A DNA stretch of 38,339 nt from Acidovorax sp. NO-1 (GTDB taxonomy: Bacteria > Pseudomonadota > Gammaproteobacteria > Burkholderiales > Burkholderiaceae_C), in contig NZ_AGTS01000093.1 of NCBI RefSeq assembly GCF_000238595.1, forward strand, positions 1 to 38,339, written 5' to 3'. This document shows positions 9,067 to 17,992 of this stretch, piece after piece. The translations under genes were made by a program, and so were the position numbers. The notes beneath the pieces are model-generated. The model did no database searches, was not told the origin of the DNA, and saw only the letters and a list, made by a program, of their open reading frames with translations. Position 1 is the first letter of the stretch, and the number at the start of each line of letters is the position of its first letter.

Positions 9067-10212
9067 ATGCGCATCTTCCACATCCACAGCGGCGGCGTGC
9101 ACGAGCTGGCCGCGCTGCCCACGCAGATGCCCACGCAGGGCTTTGTCTGGATCGCCTGCGCGCGCCCGGCCTTCCAGGCGCGGCTGGCCGAGATCCAGGC
9201 CCGCCTGCAGGCGCTGGTGGGGCTGCAGCTGGTGGACCTGCACGTGTCCGACCTGCTCAACGCGCAGCTGCCCTCGCACTACGACTACACCTCGCAGTAC
9301 GACCTGCTGGTGTTCCGCCGCCTGGCCACCCTGAATGGCGACGCCGCCGAGCCGCCCCGGCCCCCGGACGCACCGGCTGCACCCACCGGCAGCAGCCCGC
9401 CCAAACGCTCGGGCCCGCCCGTGCTGCGGCGCATCGACACCAGCCCGGTGGGTTTTGCGGTGTTCGACCAGTTGCTGCTGACCGTGCACCCGGCCGACTG
9501 TGCGGTGCGCGACGCCTACGCGGCCCGCTTGCTGGCCTCACTGCCTGCCAGCACCAGTGAAGGCCGCGCCAGCCCCATGCCCGGCGCGCGCGTGCCCACC
9601 AGCCCGGCCGACCTGATGCTGCGCGTGGTCAACCAGATGGTGGACGGCTACCTGGACCTGCGCCGCGAGCTCACGCGCCAGCTCGACCACTGGCAGAACG
9701 AGCTGCTCAAACCCCGTGCGCGCTACGTGAACTGGACTTCGCTGCTCGAAGCACGCCTGTCGCTGCACATGCTCGACGAGATCTGCGAAGACCAGCGCAC
9801 CGCCGTGCAGGACTGGATCGACGCGCTGGAAACCTGGCCCCTGCCCGAGACCCCCACCGGCCTGCGCGAGCTGGACCTGCTCAAGGTGCGCAGCCGCGAC
9901 GTGCTGGAGCACATCGAGCGCGTGGTGCACCACGTGCGGCGGCTTGAGCAAAGCACCGAAACCGCCGTGCAGATGCACTTCAGCGTGCAAAGCAACCGCA
10001 CCAACGACATCATGCGCACGCTCACCGCGCTCACTGCCGTGTTCCTGCCGCTGAACCTGATTGCGGGCATCTTCGGCATGAACTTCGAGTTCCTGCCGCT
10101 GATCCACAAGGCCGACGGCTTCTGGTGGGCGCTGGGCGCGATGGGGTTCATCGCACTGGGGCTGGTGGCGCTGTTCTGGCGCAAGCAATACCTCTCACGA
10201 ACCCGGCGGTAA
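9067..10212 (+). CDS. corA: CorA family magnesium/divalent cation transporter
   Basis: Inner-membrane pentameric cation channel of the CorA superfamily. The 381-aa protein has a large N-terminal cytoplasmic domain with a Pro-rich insertion near 95-115, a long stalk-helix region, and two C-terminal transmembrane helices. The first helix ends in the signature GIFGMNFEF (GMN), and the loop continues FLPLIHKADGFWW before the second helix. The C-terminus RKQYLSRTRR is basic. It could carry Mg2+, or Co2+ or Zn2+ as in ZntB-like members; the sequence alone does not decide. Located 60 bp after hemB on the same strand, with repeat A3 between them. Confidence 0.92.
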   Translation: MRIFHIHSGGVHELAALPTQMPTQGFVWIACARPAFQARLAEIQARLQALVGLQLVDLHVSDLLNAQLPSHYDYTSQYDLLVFRRLATLNGDAAEPPRPPDAPAAPTGSSPPKRSGPPVLRRIDTSPVGFAVFDQLLLTVHPADCAVRDAYAARLLASLPASTSEGRASPMPGARVPTSPADLMLRVVNQMVDGYLDLRRELTRQLDHWQNELLKPRARYVNWTSLLEARLSLHMLDEICEDQRTAVQDWIDALETWPLPETPTGLRELDLLKVRSRDVLEHIERVVHHVRRLEQSTETAVQMHFSVQSNRTNDIMRTLTALTAVFLPLNLIAGIFGMNFEFLPLIHKADGFWWALGAMGFIALGLVALFWRKQYLSRTRR

Positions 10213-10276
10213 TTCCTACCCCTGCCCCGCACCGCCGGGGGCAGCATCGCATCTGCACACACCACGGAGTGCATTG

Positions 10277-11098
10277 ATGCCCGCGCCTGCCGCCGATCCT
10301 GCCGCCCACCTTCGCCTGGCCTTCGCCCATGCAGGCGCCCCGCTGTTCGTCGGCACCGCGGGCTGGAGCCTGCCGCGCGCCAGCCCGCACCCGTTTACCG
10401 CCCGTGCAGACAGCCCGGCTGAACCGCACCTGGCGCGCTATGCGCGGCAGCTGACGGCCGTGGAGATCAATTCATCGTTCTACCGGCCGCACCAGCGCGC
10501 GACGTACCAGCGCTGGGCTGCGGCCACGCCAGCAGGGTTCCGGTTTTGCGTCAAGCTGCCGCGCAGCATCACGCACGACGCGCGGCTGCAGGATGCCAAC
10601 GCGCTGCTGCAGACGTTTGTGGACCAGGCCAGCGGCCTGGGCGACCGCCTGGGCTGCCTGCTGGTGCAGCTGCCGCCCAGCCTGGTGCTGGATGCGCCAG
10701 TGGCCAACATCTTCTTTGCGAGCCTGCGGCGCCTGCTGCCGGGCGGTGTCGGCCTGGCCGTGGAGCCGCGCCATGCGAGCTGGTTCACCCCCGAGGCCGA
10801 CGCGCTGCTGGCGCACTGGCAGGCCGCACGCGTGCTGGCCGACCCGGTGCTGCACGATGCCGGGCGCGCACCGGGCGGGTGGCCCGCTCTGGTGTACTGC
10901 CGGCTGCACGGCTCGCCGCGCACCTACTACTCGGCCTATGACGCGGGCCTGATCGATGCGCTGGCCACGCGCCTGAAAGCGGCCACGCAGGAGTCCCCGC
11001 TAGAGGCCGCCAGCGTGTGGTGCATCTTCGACAACACGGCCAGCGGAGCCGCTACCGAGAACGCGCTGGACCTGCAGGCGCAGCTGCGCAGCCTCTGA
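10277..11098 (+). CDS. DUF72 (YecE-like) family protein
   Basis: A 273-aa TIM-barrel-like protein of unknown biochemical function. Family blocks visible are FVGTAGWSLPR, AVEINSSFYRPHQRATYQRWAA, FRFCVKLPRSITHDARL, LLVQLPPSL, GVGLAVEPRHASWF, YCRLHGSPRTYYSAYD and WCIFDNTASGAATENAL. The ATG at 10277 is preferred over the TTG one codon earlier; GGAG lies upstream. It is convergent with the amidohydrolase gene, with only 22 bp between the stop codons. Confidence 0.9.
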   Translation: MPAPAADPAAHLRLAFAHAGAPLFVGTAGWSLPRASPHPFTARADSPAEPHLARYARQLTAVEINSSFYRPHQRATYQRWAAATPAGFRFCVKLPRSITHDARLQDANALLQTFVDQASGLGDRLGCLLVQLPPSLVLDAPVANIFFASLRRLLPGGVGLAVEPRHASWFTPEADALLAHWQAARVLADPVLHDAGRAPGGWPALVYCRLHGSPRTYYSAYDAGLIDALATRLKAATQESPLEAASVWCIFDNTASGAATENALDLQAQLRSL

Positions 11099-11120
11099 CC
11101 CAACGATCAGCGAATAGCGA

Positions 11121-12071
11121 TCAGCGCGCCGGCGCTGGTGTGCCGAACAGCCCGGCCCCGTTGTCCCACGCCACCTTGCGCGCCACGTCGGCGGGCAGGC
11201 CGCCCAGCCACTGGCGGTAGCCCTGCATCAGGCTCTCGTAATACTGCCAGCGCTGGTTGACCCAGGTGTCCGATCCGATCACAAACCGCGTGGGGTACTT
11301 GAGCAGCAGCGCGCGCCAGGCGGGGCACAGCTGGTTGTCGTCGCACACCAGGCCCGGGCGGTACGAGAGCTCGCCCACCAGGCCGGGGTAGCGCGCCAGC
11401 AGCGCATCCACCCGCTCCACCGGCGCGCCGCCGATGCCGGTATGCGCCCAGATCAGTCGCACCTTCTGCCCCTTGGAGGGCGTGTGGGCCATCAGCAGAT
11501 CGATCGCCGCATCGTCCACATGCGCCAGCACCACCAGATCGCGCTGCTCGGCCAGCGCCATCAGCTTTTGGGCCACCGGGCCGTTGGCGTTGGCGCTGTC
11601 GTACAGGTGGAATTCGCCAATGCCGCGGTAAGGGCCCGCGCCCGTGCCGCGCGCCAGTTCGGCCAGCACCATGTCGTAAATCGTTTCGTCGGCAAACCAG
11701 CCGGTGTAGTCGGCCCGGTTGCGGTACAGCCGCACAAAGGGCACCACGGTGACACCCGCCTCGCGCGTCTCGCGCAGGCCCGCGAGGGTGAGCGAGCCGG
11801 TGTTGGGCCGCGAATTGGCCACGATGGCGCGCACGCCGCTGGCCTTCATGCGCGCCAGCACATCCGCAGGCGGATGCGGGCCCGCCTTGCCGTCCCACGC
11901 CTCCTCGTTGTAGTGCAGGTGGGCGTCGAACAGCGGGCCGGTGTAGTCGGCGGCGCGCACCGGCGCCGCCGGACCGGCAATAACTATCAAAATAATAGCT
12001 GCCAGCGCTTGCTGCATAAGCGCTGAAAGCCTAAAAGACATAAAACCCCGCACGCACGTCAGACCCGCCAT
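11121..12071 (-). CDS. Exported amidohydrolase-family protein
   Basis: A 316-aa TIM-barrel metal-dependent hydrolase. FDAHLHYNE supplies the first HxH metal pair, GIGEFHLYD and LVVLAHVDD further ligands, IWAHTGIGG another His, and FVIGSDTW a late Asp. The substrate is unknown. The ATG at 12071 is chosen because GGAGG stands 6 nt upstream; a second Met lies 10 codons on. Residues about 12-30 are encoded by repeat A4 and form the hydrophobic core ([11 protein letters not shown]) of the signal peptide, with probable cleavage after PVRAA. Codons beyond the repeat are ordinary for the window. Confidence 0.85.
   Translation of the reverse strand: MAGLTCVRGFMSFRLSALMQQALAAIILIVIAGPAAPVRAADYTGPLFDAHLHYNEEAWDGKAGPHPPADVLARMKASGVRAIVANSRPNTGSLTLAGLRETREAGVTVVPFVRLYRNRADYTGWFADETIYDMVLAELARGTGAGPYRGIGEFHLYDSANANGPVAQKLMALAEQRDLVVLAHVDDAAIDLLMAHTPSKGQKVRLIWAHTGIGGAPVERVDALLARYPGLVGELSYRPGLVCDDNQLCPAWRALLLKYPTRFVIGSDTWVNQRWQYYESLMQGYRQWLGGLPADVARKVAWDNGAGLFGTPAPAR
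11983..12036 (+). repeat. Dispersed palindrome family A, copy A4, inside a CDS
   Basis: TAATAGCTGC, CAGCGCTT, loop GCTGCAT, AAGCGCTG, then AAGCC. The arms are a perfect 8-bp pair. It lies in the coding sequence of the exported amidohydrolase, antisense to the family orientation, and keeps the frame open. Confidence 0.85.
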
Positions 12072-12133
12072 GGCAACCTCCCCACACGATCAATCCATCG
12101 CACTCCCCTGAAGCCTCCACGGGGCACATTCAC

Positions 12134-12219
12134 GCCATTGCCCCGTGCAAGGGACGCCCCGCCGCACTGGGGGCGTCCCCCGCAGGGGGAAGGCGCCGTA
12201 GGCGACTCAGGGGGAGCCA
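12134..12219 (-). repeat. Dispersed post-stop element family B, copy B1
   Basis: On the minus strand CTCCCCCTGAGTCGCCTACG follows the dienelactone hydrolase stop codon at once, then TTCCCCC/GGGGGA, then GACGCCCCCAGTGCGGC and CCCTTGCACGGGGCA. The 148-bp gap 12072-12219 holds only this element. Confidence 0.8.
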
Positions 12220-12909
12220 TCAAGCCAGATGTTTGTCGAAGAAGGCCAGCGTGCGGTCCCGCGCCGCCATGGCCGCGGTCTCGTCGTAGCTGCCGCGCTG
12301 GTCGCAGTTGAAGCCGTGGTCTGCCGCATAGACGTGCACTTCCACCCCGGGGTGGGCGCGCGAAAACGCCTGCACGCCGTCGAGCGGGATCCAGTGGTCA
12401 CGCTCGCCAAAATGCGCCAGCACGGGCACGCGGGGCTGGCGGGCGATTTCTTCGGGGGTGGTCACGCCGCCGCCGTAGTAGGGCACGGCAGCCGACAGCC
12501 CCTGCAGTTCGCAGGCCGCGCGCCAGGTCAGCAGGCCGCCCCAGCAGAATCCCACAATGCCCACCTTGCGGCCGCTTTGCTCTGCGGCGTGGTCGATGGC
12601 GGCCTGGATGTCGGGCATCACGCCCGGCGCGGGCAGCGCCTCCACCGCAGCCTTCAGGCCCATGCCCGCCTGCATGTCGTCAGCGGTATAGCCCAGTTCG
12701 ACCCCCGGTTTCACCCGGTGGAAGGTCGAGGGCGCCACCGCCAGGTAGCCGCGGGCGGCAAAGCGGTCGGCGATCGCACGGATGTGCGAATTGACCCCGA
12801 AGATCTCCTGCAGCACGACCACCGCGCCACGGGGGGCGACATCCGGCCGCGCCACCCAGGCCGGAAACACAAATCCGTCACCGGACGTCAGATCGACAAA
12901 CTGTCCCAT
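12220..12909 (-). CDS. Dienelactone hydrolase family protein
   Basis: A 229-aa alpha/beta hydrolase of the dienelactone hydrolase family. The Cys-Asp-His triad is complete: Cys122 in GFCWGG, Asp171 in GERDHWIP and His198 in AADHGFNC; the conserved Glu is in VLQEIFGVN (Glu35). The frame is open 55 codons upstream, but the ATG at 12909 has AAGGAG 7 nt before it and gives the family N-terminus MGQFVDLTSGDG. Genuine dienelactone hydrolases act in chloroaromatic degradation; no such genes are nearby, so the substrate is open. It is divergent from the SDR gene across 112 bp. Confidence 0.92.
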   Translation of the reverse strand: MGQFVDLTSGDGFVFPAWVARPDVAPRGAVVVLQEIFGVNSHIRAIADRFAARGYLAVAPSTFHRVKPGVELGYTADDMQAGMGLKAAVEALPAPGVMPDIQAAIDHAAEQSGRKVGIVGFCWGGLLTWRAACELQGLSAAVPYYGGGVTTPEEIARQPRVPVLAHFGERDHWIPLDGVQAFSRAHPGVEVHVYAADHGFNCDQRGSYDETAAMAARDRTLAFFDKHLA

Positions 12910-13021
12910 GCTGCAATCTCCTTGAGTTAAAAGCCAACGATGCGTTGCGCCGCGCACCCGACCGCCGCGCAGCGCAAAGAACCTGTTCCAATGCGCCATT
13001 CTTGCAGGAGACCACGCTTTC

Positions 13022-13768
13022 ATGGACAAGATCGTGTTAATCACCGGCGCCAGCCGAGGCATTGGCGCCGCCACCGCCCAACTGGCCGCGCGCCAGGGCT
13101 GGGCGGTGGCCGTGAACTACCAGGGCAACGAGGCCGCTGCCGATGCCGTGGTGCAGCAGATCCGCACCGCTGGCGGCACCGCGCTGGCCGTGCAGGCCGA
13201 TGTGGCCGACGAGGCCCAGGTGCTGGCCATGTTTGCCACCGTGGATACACAACTCGGGCGCATCACCGCCCTGGTGAACAACGCGGGCGTGGTGGACACC
13301 ACCCAGCGGGTGGACGCAATGAGCGTGGCGCGCCTGCGCCGCATGTTCGATGTCAACGTGATCGGCAGCTTTGTCTGCGCCCGCGAGGCCGTGCGCCGCA
13401 TGAGCACAAAACATGGCGGCCAGGGTGGCACCATCGTCAACGTCTCCAGCGCCGCCGCGCGGCTGGGCGCGGCCCACCAGTATGTGGACTACGCAGCGGC
13501 CAAGGGCGCCATCGACACCTTCACCATGGGCCTGGCGCGCGAGGTGGCCGCCGAAGGCATCCGCGTGAACGCCGTGCGCCCGGGCCTGATCGAGACCGAC
13601 ATCCACGCCAGCGGCGGCCTGCCCGACCGCGTGCGCGACCTGGCCCACCAGGTGCCGATGCAGCGCGGCGGCACGGCTGAAGAGGTGGCCGAGGCCATCG
13701 TGTGGCTGATGTCGGATGCGTCGCCCTACACCACCATGTCGTTCCTCGAAGTCTCTGGAGGCAGGTAG
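13022..13768 (+). CDS. Short-chain dehydrogenase/reductase (FabG-like)
   Basis: NAD(P)-dependent oxidoreductase of the classical SDR type, 248 aa. Cofactor motif TGASRGIG at 8-15, NNAG at 86-89, Ser142/143 in VSSAAARLG, and the catalytic pair Tyr157 and Lys161 in YVDYAAAK. The PGLIETDIH segment is typical. GGAG lies about 11 nt before the ATG. It could be a glucose-dehydrogenase-like or 3-oxoacyl-ACP-reductase-like enzyme; there is no fatty-acid gene context, so I do not call it fabG. Repeat B2 follows the stop codon. Confidence 0.92.
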   Translation: MDKIVLITGASRGIGAATAQLAARQGWAVAVNYQGNEAAADAVVQQIRTAGGTALAVQADVADEAQVLAMFATVDTQLGRITALVNNAGVVDTTQRVDAMSVARLRRMFDVNVIGSFVCAREAVRRMSTKHGGQGGTIVNVSSAAARLGAAHQYVDYAAAKGAIDTFTMGLAREVAAEGIRVNAVRPGLIETDIHASGGLPDRVRDLAHQVPMQRGGTAEEVAEAIVWLMSDASPYTTMSFLEVSGGR

Positions 13769-13773
13769 ATGAG

Positions 13774-13904
13774 ACACCCCCTGAGTCGCTTCGCGCCTTC
13801 CCCCTCTCTCGCTTCGCTACGCAAAGCGGGAGGGGGACGCCCCCAGCGCACACAAGCAAAGCGCCGCATACGCGGCTTCGGCGGCCCTTGCGCGGGGCAC
13901 TGGC
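13774..13904 (+). repeat. Dispersed post-stop element family B, copy B2
   Basis: ACACCCCCTGAGTCGCTTCG starts 6 nt after the SDR stop codon. A stem CCCCCTC/GAGGGGG with a longer loop follows, then GACGCCCCC and the shared end block GCGGCCCTTGCGCGGGGCAC. Confidence 0.85.
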
Positions 13905-13961
13905 TTCGACAGCGCCAAGTTGAAAATCTGTGGGCGACAAGCTGCACAACGGAAAACTGAT

Positions 13962-14597
13962 ATGGATCTCAAACCTCTCATCACCCTGCTGGCCATCGTG
14001 AACCCGCTGGCCATCGTGCCGTTTTTCATCCACTACACGCAGGGCTTTTCGTACCCGCAGCGGCGCCGCACCATCCAGGTGGCCAGCTTCAGCGTGTTCT
14101 GCGTGATTGCGGCCTGTGCGCTGCTGGGCCTGCAGATCCTGGATTTTTTCAACATCTCGCTGCAAAGCTTTCAGGTGGGCGGCGGCATGCTGCTGCTCAT
14201 CAGCGCGATGAACATGCTCAACGCCCAGCCCGCCGAGGCCAAGCCCAGCACCAACGAGTTTGAAGAAGGGGCAGAGAAAGCCGCCGCAGGCAGCAGCATT
14301 GCCGTGGTGCCGCTCACCATCCCGCTGCTCACCGGCCCGGCCAGCATGTCCACCGTGGTGATCTACGCTGACCGCGCACAGGGCGTGTGGCAGACGCTGG
14401 CGCTGGTGGGCTACGGCGTGGTCATCGCGCTGGCCACCGCCGTGTGTTTTGCCCTGGCCGACCCGATTGCGCGCGTGCTGGGCAAGACCGGCATCAACGT
14501 GATGACCCGGCTCATGGGCCTGATCCTGGCCGCGCTGGCGGTAGAGGTGATGGCGGATGGGCTGGGCAAGCTGTTCCCCATCCTGATCGCGCGCTGA
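13962..14597 (+). CDS. MarC family membrane protein
   Basis: A 211-aa inner-membrane protein with about six hydrophobic helices. The family blocks are AIVNPLAIVPFFI near the N-terminus, VGGGMLLLISAMNML, and VVPLTIPLLTGPASMSTVVIY. The ATG at 13962 gives the family start MDLKPLITLLAIVNP; the frame extends 14 codons further without family similarity. The function of MarC/UPF0056 proteins is unresolved; a role in the mar response was not upheld for E. coli MarC. Repeats B2 and B3 flank the gene on both sides. Confidence 0.9.
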   Translation: MDLKPLITLLAIVNPLAIVPFFIHYTQGFSYPQRRRTIQVASFSVFCVIAACALLGLQILDFFNISLQSFQVGGGMLLLISAMNMLNAQPAEAKPSTNEFEEGAEKAAAGSSIAVVPLTIPLLTGPASMSTVVIYADRAQGVWQTLALVGYGVVIALATAVCFALADPIARVLGKTGINVMTRLMGLILAALAVEVMADGLGKLFPILIAR

Positions 14598-14604
14598 AAA
14601 TGAG

Positions 14605-14694
14605 CCACCCCCTGAGTCGCCTGCGGCGCCATCCCCCGAGGGGGGACGACGCCCCCACTGCGCGGCGGCCCTTGCCTGCGCCGCGCCAGTGGCG
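14605..14694 (+). repeat. Dispersed post-stop element family B, copy B3
   Basis: CCACCCCCTGAGTCGCCTGC begins 7 nt after the MarC stop codon, followed by TCCCCC/GGGGGGA, GACGCCCCCACTGCGCGG and the end block GCGGCCCTTGC. It fills most of the gap before creB. Confidence 0.85.
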
Positions 14695-14734
14695 TGGTCT
14701 GCGCGGAGTGCGCAGCACCGGGGATGATTGAGGC

Positions 14735-15418
14735 ATGTCCGCCAAACTCCTTCTGCTCGAAGACGACCCCGCCATCGCCCGCACAGTGGCCTACGCGCTG
14801 CAGCGCGACGGCCTGGCCGTGACGCACAGCCTGCTGGTACACGACGCGCGCCAGCAACTGCAGCGCGCACGTTTTGACCTGCTGGTGCTGGACGTGGGCC
14901 TGCCCGATGGCAGCGGGCTGGATCTGCTGCGCGATGTGCGCAACGCCGCGCCCACCGCTGCGCTGCCCGTGCTGATGCTCAGCGCCCATGGCGAAGAGAT
15001 CGACCGCGTGCTGGGCCTGGAGCTGGGCGCCGATGACTACCTCACCAAACCCTTCAGCCCGCGCGAGCTGGCGGCACGCGTGAAGGCGCTGCTGCGCCGC
15101 GCGGGCAACGGCCACGCGGCCACGCCCGCCACCCCGCTCTTTCACGACGACGAGGCCGGGCAGCGCATCAGCCTGCGCGGCCAGGCCCTGCCGCTGACCC
15201 GGCGCGAATACCACTTGCTGTCCCACCTCCTGCGTGGCGCAGGCCGCATCCACTCACGCGACGCCCTGCTGGCCGCTGCCTGGGGCGACGACAGCGAAAG
15301 CACCGACCGCACGGTGGACACGCACATCAAAACCCTGCGCGCCAAACTGCGCGAGGTGGACCCGGCGCGTGAATACATCAGCACGCACCGGGGCATGGGT
15401 TACTGCCTCGATGTGTGA
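14735..15418 (+). CDS. creB: Two-component response regulator CreB
   Basis: OmpR/PhoB-type transcriptional regulator, 227 aa. The receiver domain has acidic residues at 10-11 (LLLEDDPAI), phospho-acceptor Asp53 (VLDVGLPDG), Ser83 and Lys105 (LTKPFSP). The C-terminal winged-helix DNA-binding domain includes LTRREYHLLSHLL and DRTVDTHIKTLRAKL, ending STHRGMGYCL. It is named CreB because the next gene is a clear CreC and creD follows. In E. coli CreBC responds to metabolic state and, in some species, to beta-lactam action through PBP4 loss. Repeat B4 separates it from creC. Confidence 0.92.
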   Translation: MSAKLLLLEDDPAIARTVAYALQRDGLAVTHSLLVHDARQQLQRARFDLLVLDVGLPDGSGLDLLRDVRNAAPTAALPVLMLSAHGEEIDRVLGLELGADDYLTKPFSPRELAARVKALLRRAGNGHAATPATPLFHDDEAGQRISLRGQALPLTRREYHLLSHLLRGAGRIHSRDALLAAAWGDDSESTDRTVDTHIKTLRAKLREVDPAREYISTHRGMGYCLDV

Positions 15419-15420
15419 TG

Positions 15421-15502
15421 CCCCCCTGAGTCGCTGCGCGCCTTCCCCCGCGGGGGGACGCCACCCGTGGCCCGGCAAAGCCGGTTCCACGGTGGCACTG
15501 GC
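15421..15502 (+). repeat. Dispersed post-stop element family B, copy B4
   Basis: CCCCCCTGAGTCGCTGCGCG starts 2 nt after the creB stop, then TCCCCC/GGGGGGA, then a second hairpin in which CCGTGG pairs with CCACGG around CCGGCAAAGCCGG. Nearly identical to B5, with a compensatory pair change in the inner stem. Confidence 0.88.
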
Positions 15503-15551
15503 CTGCGCAGCGCCGGTTTCAAAGCGCGCGCACGCAACGCGAGGTTAGCCA

Positions 15552-17027
15552 ATGCGCCTCGGCATCCGCCTGCTGTTTGCCTTCTTCCTTATCAACGGCA
15601 TCGCCGCGTTTTTTGTGCTGCGCGTGTTCATGGCCGAGATCAAGCCCAGCGTGCGCGAGGTGATGGAGGACATGATGGTGGACACGGCCAACATCCTGGC
15701 CGAGCTGGCCAGCGAAGACCTGGCCGCCGGGCGGTTGGCCGCGGGGGCTGACAACAGCAGCACCAGTCCGTTTGCGCAGCATGTGCGCCGCTACGCCACG
15801 CGGCCCATCGATGCAGCGATCTGGGGATTCTCCAAGCAGTCACTGGACTACCGCATCTATGTGACTGACACCACGGGGCGTGTGTTGTTCGACTCGGAGA
15901 ACCGCGCCATCGGCGCCGACTACTCGCAGTGGCGCGACGTGGCGCGCACGCTGCGCGGCGAGTACGGCGCGCGCTCCACGCGCGAGGTGGAAGGCGACGA
16001 CACCAGCGGCGTGATGCATGTGGCGGCGCCCATCTACGTGAAAGAACAGATTGCAGGCGTGCTGACGGTGGCCAAACCCACCCGCACCGTGCAGCGTTTC
16101 ATCGACCGTGCCGAGCGCAAGGTGTTCATGGGCGGCCTTTTGCTACTGGCGCTCTCGGCCGCCGTGGGCGTGGCCGTGACACTGTGGATGGTGTGGAATG
16201 TGCGCCGCCTGCGCGACTATGCCTTGAGCGTGCAGGGCCCGGCGGATGGCGAGCACCACGACCCCGGTACACCACCCACCACGGCCCTGGCCGTGCCCGA
16301 GGTGCCGGGCGAACTGGGCGACCTGGCCCGCGCCATGGACCGCATGCGCGCGCGGCTGGAGGGGCGCGACTACATCGAGGGCTATGTGCGCGCCCTCACG
16401 CACGAACTCAAAAGCCCCGTGGCCGCCATCCGGGGCGCGGGCGAGCTGCTGCAGGACGAGCTGCCCGCCACCGACCGCGCCGGGTTTGCAACCCAGGTGG
16501 TGCAGCAAAGCGAGCGCCTGCAGCGCATCATCGACCGGCTGCTGGAGCTGTCCAAGCTGGAGCAGCGCCAGCACGCCGAAGCGGCCGATCAGCTTGTTTC
16601 GCTGCGCATATGTAGCGAGCAAGCGGTTCAACACTGCAGTGTGCGAGCCCGACAGCGGGATATAACGCTACACATTTCGGGAACTGGTGGGTATGGCCAG
16701 TGGGAAGCGGAACTGATTGTTCTGGCCATCAGCAATCTCATCGAGAACGCCATCGACTTCTCGCCCGATGGCGGTACGGTAGAAATCAAGTTGATGGGCC
16801 ACAGTGTGACCGTGCAAGACCACGGCCCGGGAGTGCCCGACTACCTTGTACCCCGTCTTGGAGAACGATTTTTCACTACATCCAGGCCTGATGGTTCAAG
16901 GTCCGGCTCTGGCTTGGGGCTGGCAATAGTAAAAAGGGTGCTAGTTCTTCACGGTGGCGCCATGGACATCCACAATACAACTAGAGGGCTCAGCGTCCGT
17001 CTGAAATTGGATGTTGCCATGCACTAA
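15552..17027 (+). CDS. creC: Two-component sensor histidine kinase CreC
   Basis: Inner-membrane sensor kinase, 491 aa. First helix near 5-25, and a periplasmic sensor with the CreC blocks FDSENRAIGADYSQWRDV, TLRGEYGARST and VMHVAAPIYV. The second helix is about 192-214, then HAMP. The H-box is ALTHELKSP with His284, the N-box ISNLIENAIDFSP (Asn396-399 region), G1 DHGPG at 423-427 and G2 GSGLGLA at 452-458. The start has GAGG upstream. From about residue 346 the base composition drops from roughly 70% to about 50% G+C and codons such as ATA, CTA and AGG appear, though the frame and motifs remain intact, so the ATPase half looks recombined. Confidence 0.93.
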   Translation: MRLGIRLLFAFFLINGIAAFFVLRVFMAEIKPSVREVMEDMMVDTANILAELASEDLAAGRLAAGADNSSTSPFAQHVRRYATRPIDAAIWGFSKQSLDYRIYVTDTTGRVLFDSENRAIGADYSQWRDVARTLRGEYGARSTREVEGDDTSGVMHVAAPIYVKEQIAGVLTVAKPTRTVQRFIDRAERKVFMGGLLLLALSAAVGVAVTLWMVWNVRRLRDYALSVQGPADGEHHDPGTPPTTALAVPEVPGELGDLARAMDRMRARLEGRDYIEGYVRALTHELKSPVAAIRGAGELLQDELPATDRAGFATQVVQQSERLQRIIDRLLELSKLEQRQHAEAADQLVSLRICSEQAVQHCSVRARQRDITLHISGTGGYGQWEAELIVLAISNLIENAIDFSPDGGTVEIKLMGHSVTVQDHGPGVPDYLVPRLGERFFTTSRPDGSRSGSGLGLAIVKRVLVLHGGAMDIHNTTRGLSVRLKLDVAMH

Positions 17028-17108
17028 TGTCTGCGCATGCGTAGAAAATCCAATTAACAACTCATCAGGACGCTCACGGCCTTCTGACGCTAGGAGCATT
17101 CAGTTGAG

Positions 17109-17858
17109 CTACTTTAGAAGTCCCAAATAGCGACCTTGAGCATCTCTCACTTTCCGGATGTAAACGGCCTCCCCGGTATCAAGAGTAACTCCCTCGCCTT
17201 CGTTACCCGAAACCTTAATCTTCGCTATCCAGTGCACTGTGGAACCAGAAATCGTTCCGCAATACATGTTGTACGGACCATCATCTACCGCTCGAAACTC
17301 GCAGCCAAGCTGCCTGGCAGGATCAACAACAAAACCCGTGCCTCCACTCGTATTCCCAACACTGCGACTCAAAGTAACAAAGTCACCAGTGCCGTCGCCA
17401 CCATCCTCTGCAATATAAAGCCATAGACCCAGAAGGTCAGAAGGCGCTTTCGTCAAGCCGAACTCAAAACGCTTGATAGCGACCTCGCCTTCACCCGGTA
17501 GTGTGATGAATCCTGTCAACCCGCTCGTGAAGCGCATCGAAACGTTGCCTGGACTCCCGTTCTCCACCCCACTGCGGGGGCCGCTACCCAGATAGCGGCC
17601 ACCCGAATATCGGCCAAGCTTTGTGGTGATCGTGTTGTTAACCAAAGTACCAGCGGCCATGTAGAAGGTGGGGTTTCCGTTGCTCTCATAGCCGTACATC
17701 TGCATCACCAGAGTGCTTCCCTGCACGTCGATCGCCAACCCTCGACCAGGGGCCCCGTTCAGTTCACTGGATACAACCCAGGTTCCAGACTGGGGGACAA
17801 ACGCGTGAGCCAATGCAGAAAGCATCAACCAACTAAGAAAAACGAGGGGCTTGAGCAT
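17109..17858 (-). CDS. Hypothetical secreted protein in the creC-creD gap
   Basis: A 249-aa protein with a clear signal peptide, MLKPLVFLSWLMLSALAHA, cleaved near AHA-FVPQ. The mature part opens SGTWVVSSELNGAPGRGLAIDVQG, followed by LVMQMYGYESNGNPTFYMAAG. This resembles a widespread but uncharacterised beta-rich secreted domain with W, GRG and YGY..GxPxFY positions. The second half has two cysteines, in QLGCEF and NMYCGT. GGAGA stands before the ATG. It runs antisense to creC and creD, in DNA of lower GC than its neighbours, so it was probably acquired. I do not know its function. Confidence 0.75.
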   Translation of the reverse strand: MLKPLVFLSWLMLSALAHAFVPQSGTWVVSSELNGAPGRGLAIDVQGSTLVMQMYGYESNGNPTFYMAAGTLVNNTITTKLGRYSGGRYLGSGPRSGVENGSPGNVSMRFTSGLTGFITLPGEGEVAIKRFEFGLTKAPSDLLGLWLYIAEDGGDGTGDFVTLSRSVGNTSGGTGFVVDPARQLGCEFRAVDDGPYNMYCGTISGSTVHWIAKIKVSGNEGEGVTLDTGEAVYIRKVRDAQGRYLGLLK

Positions 17859-17956
17859 TGAGTCTCCTTGTGCTGACGTTCATGTTGATAGTTCCGAAGG
17901 GAATCCTAACATTTGGTCACAAATGTGGGGGATTTAGAGCCGTGGAAGCTATCAAC

Positions 17957-17992
17957 TTCACACTGCCCTCACAAACTTCATGGCGCCCTCAC
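17957..17992 (+). promoter_or_regulatory. Two tandem CreB-box-like repeats upstream of creD
   Basis: TTCAC-N6-CTCAC at 17957-17972 and TTCAT-N6-CTCAC at 17977-17992 form a 20-bp direct repeat about 50 bp before the creD start. The E. coli CreB box is TTCAC-N6-TTCAC. A weaker third block, CACACTGCCTCCACAAC, lies at 18003-18019. CreB control of creD is inferred. Confidence 0.55.

Noticed and set aside
12220..12909. Chloroaromatic degradation gene cluster
   Set aside because: Only a lone dienelactone hydrolase-family gene is present; no ring-cleavage dioxygenase or cycloisomerase is nearby.
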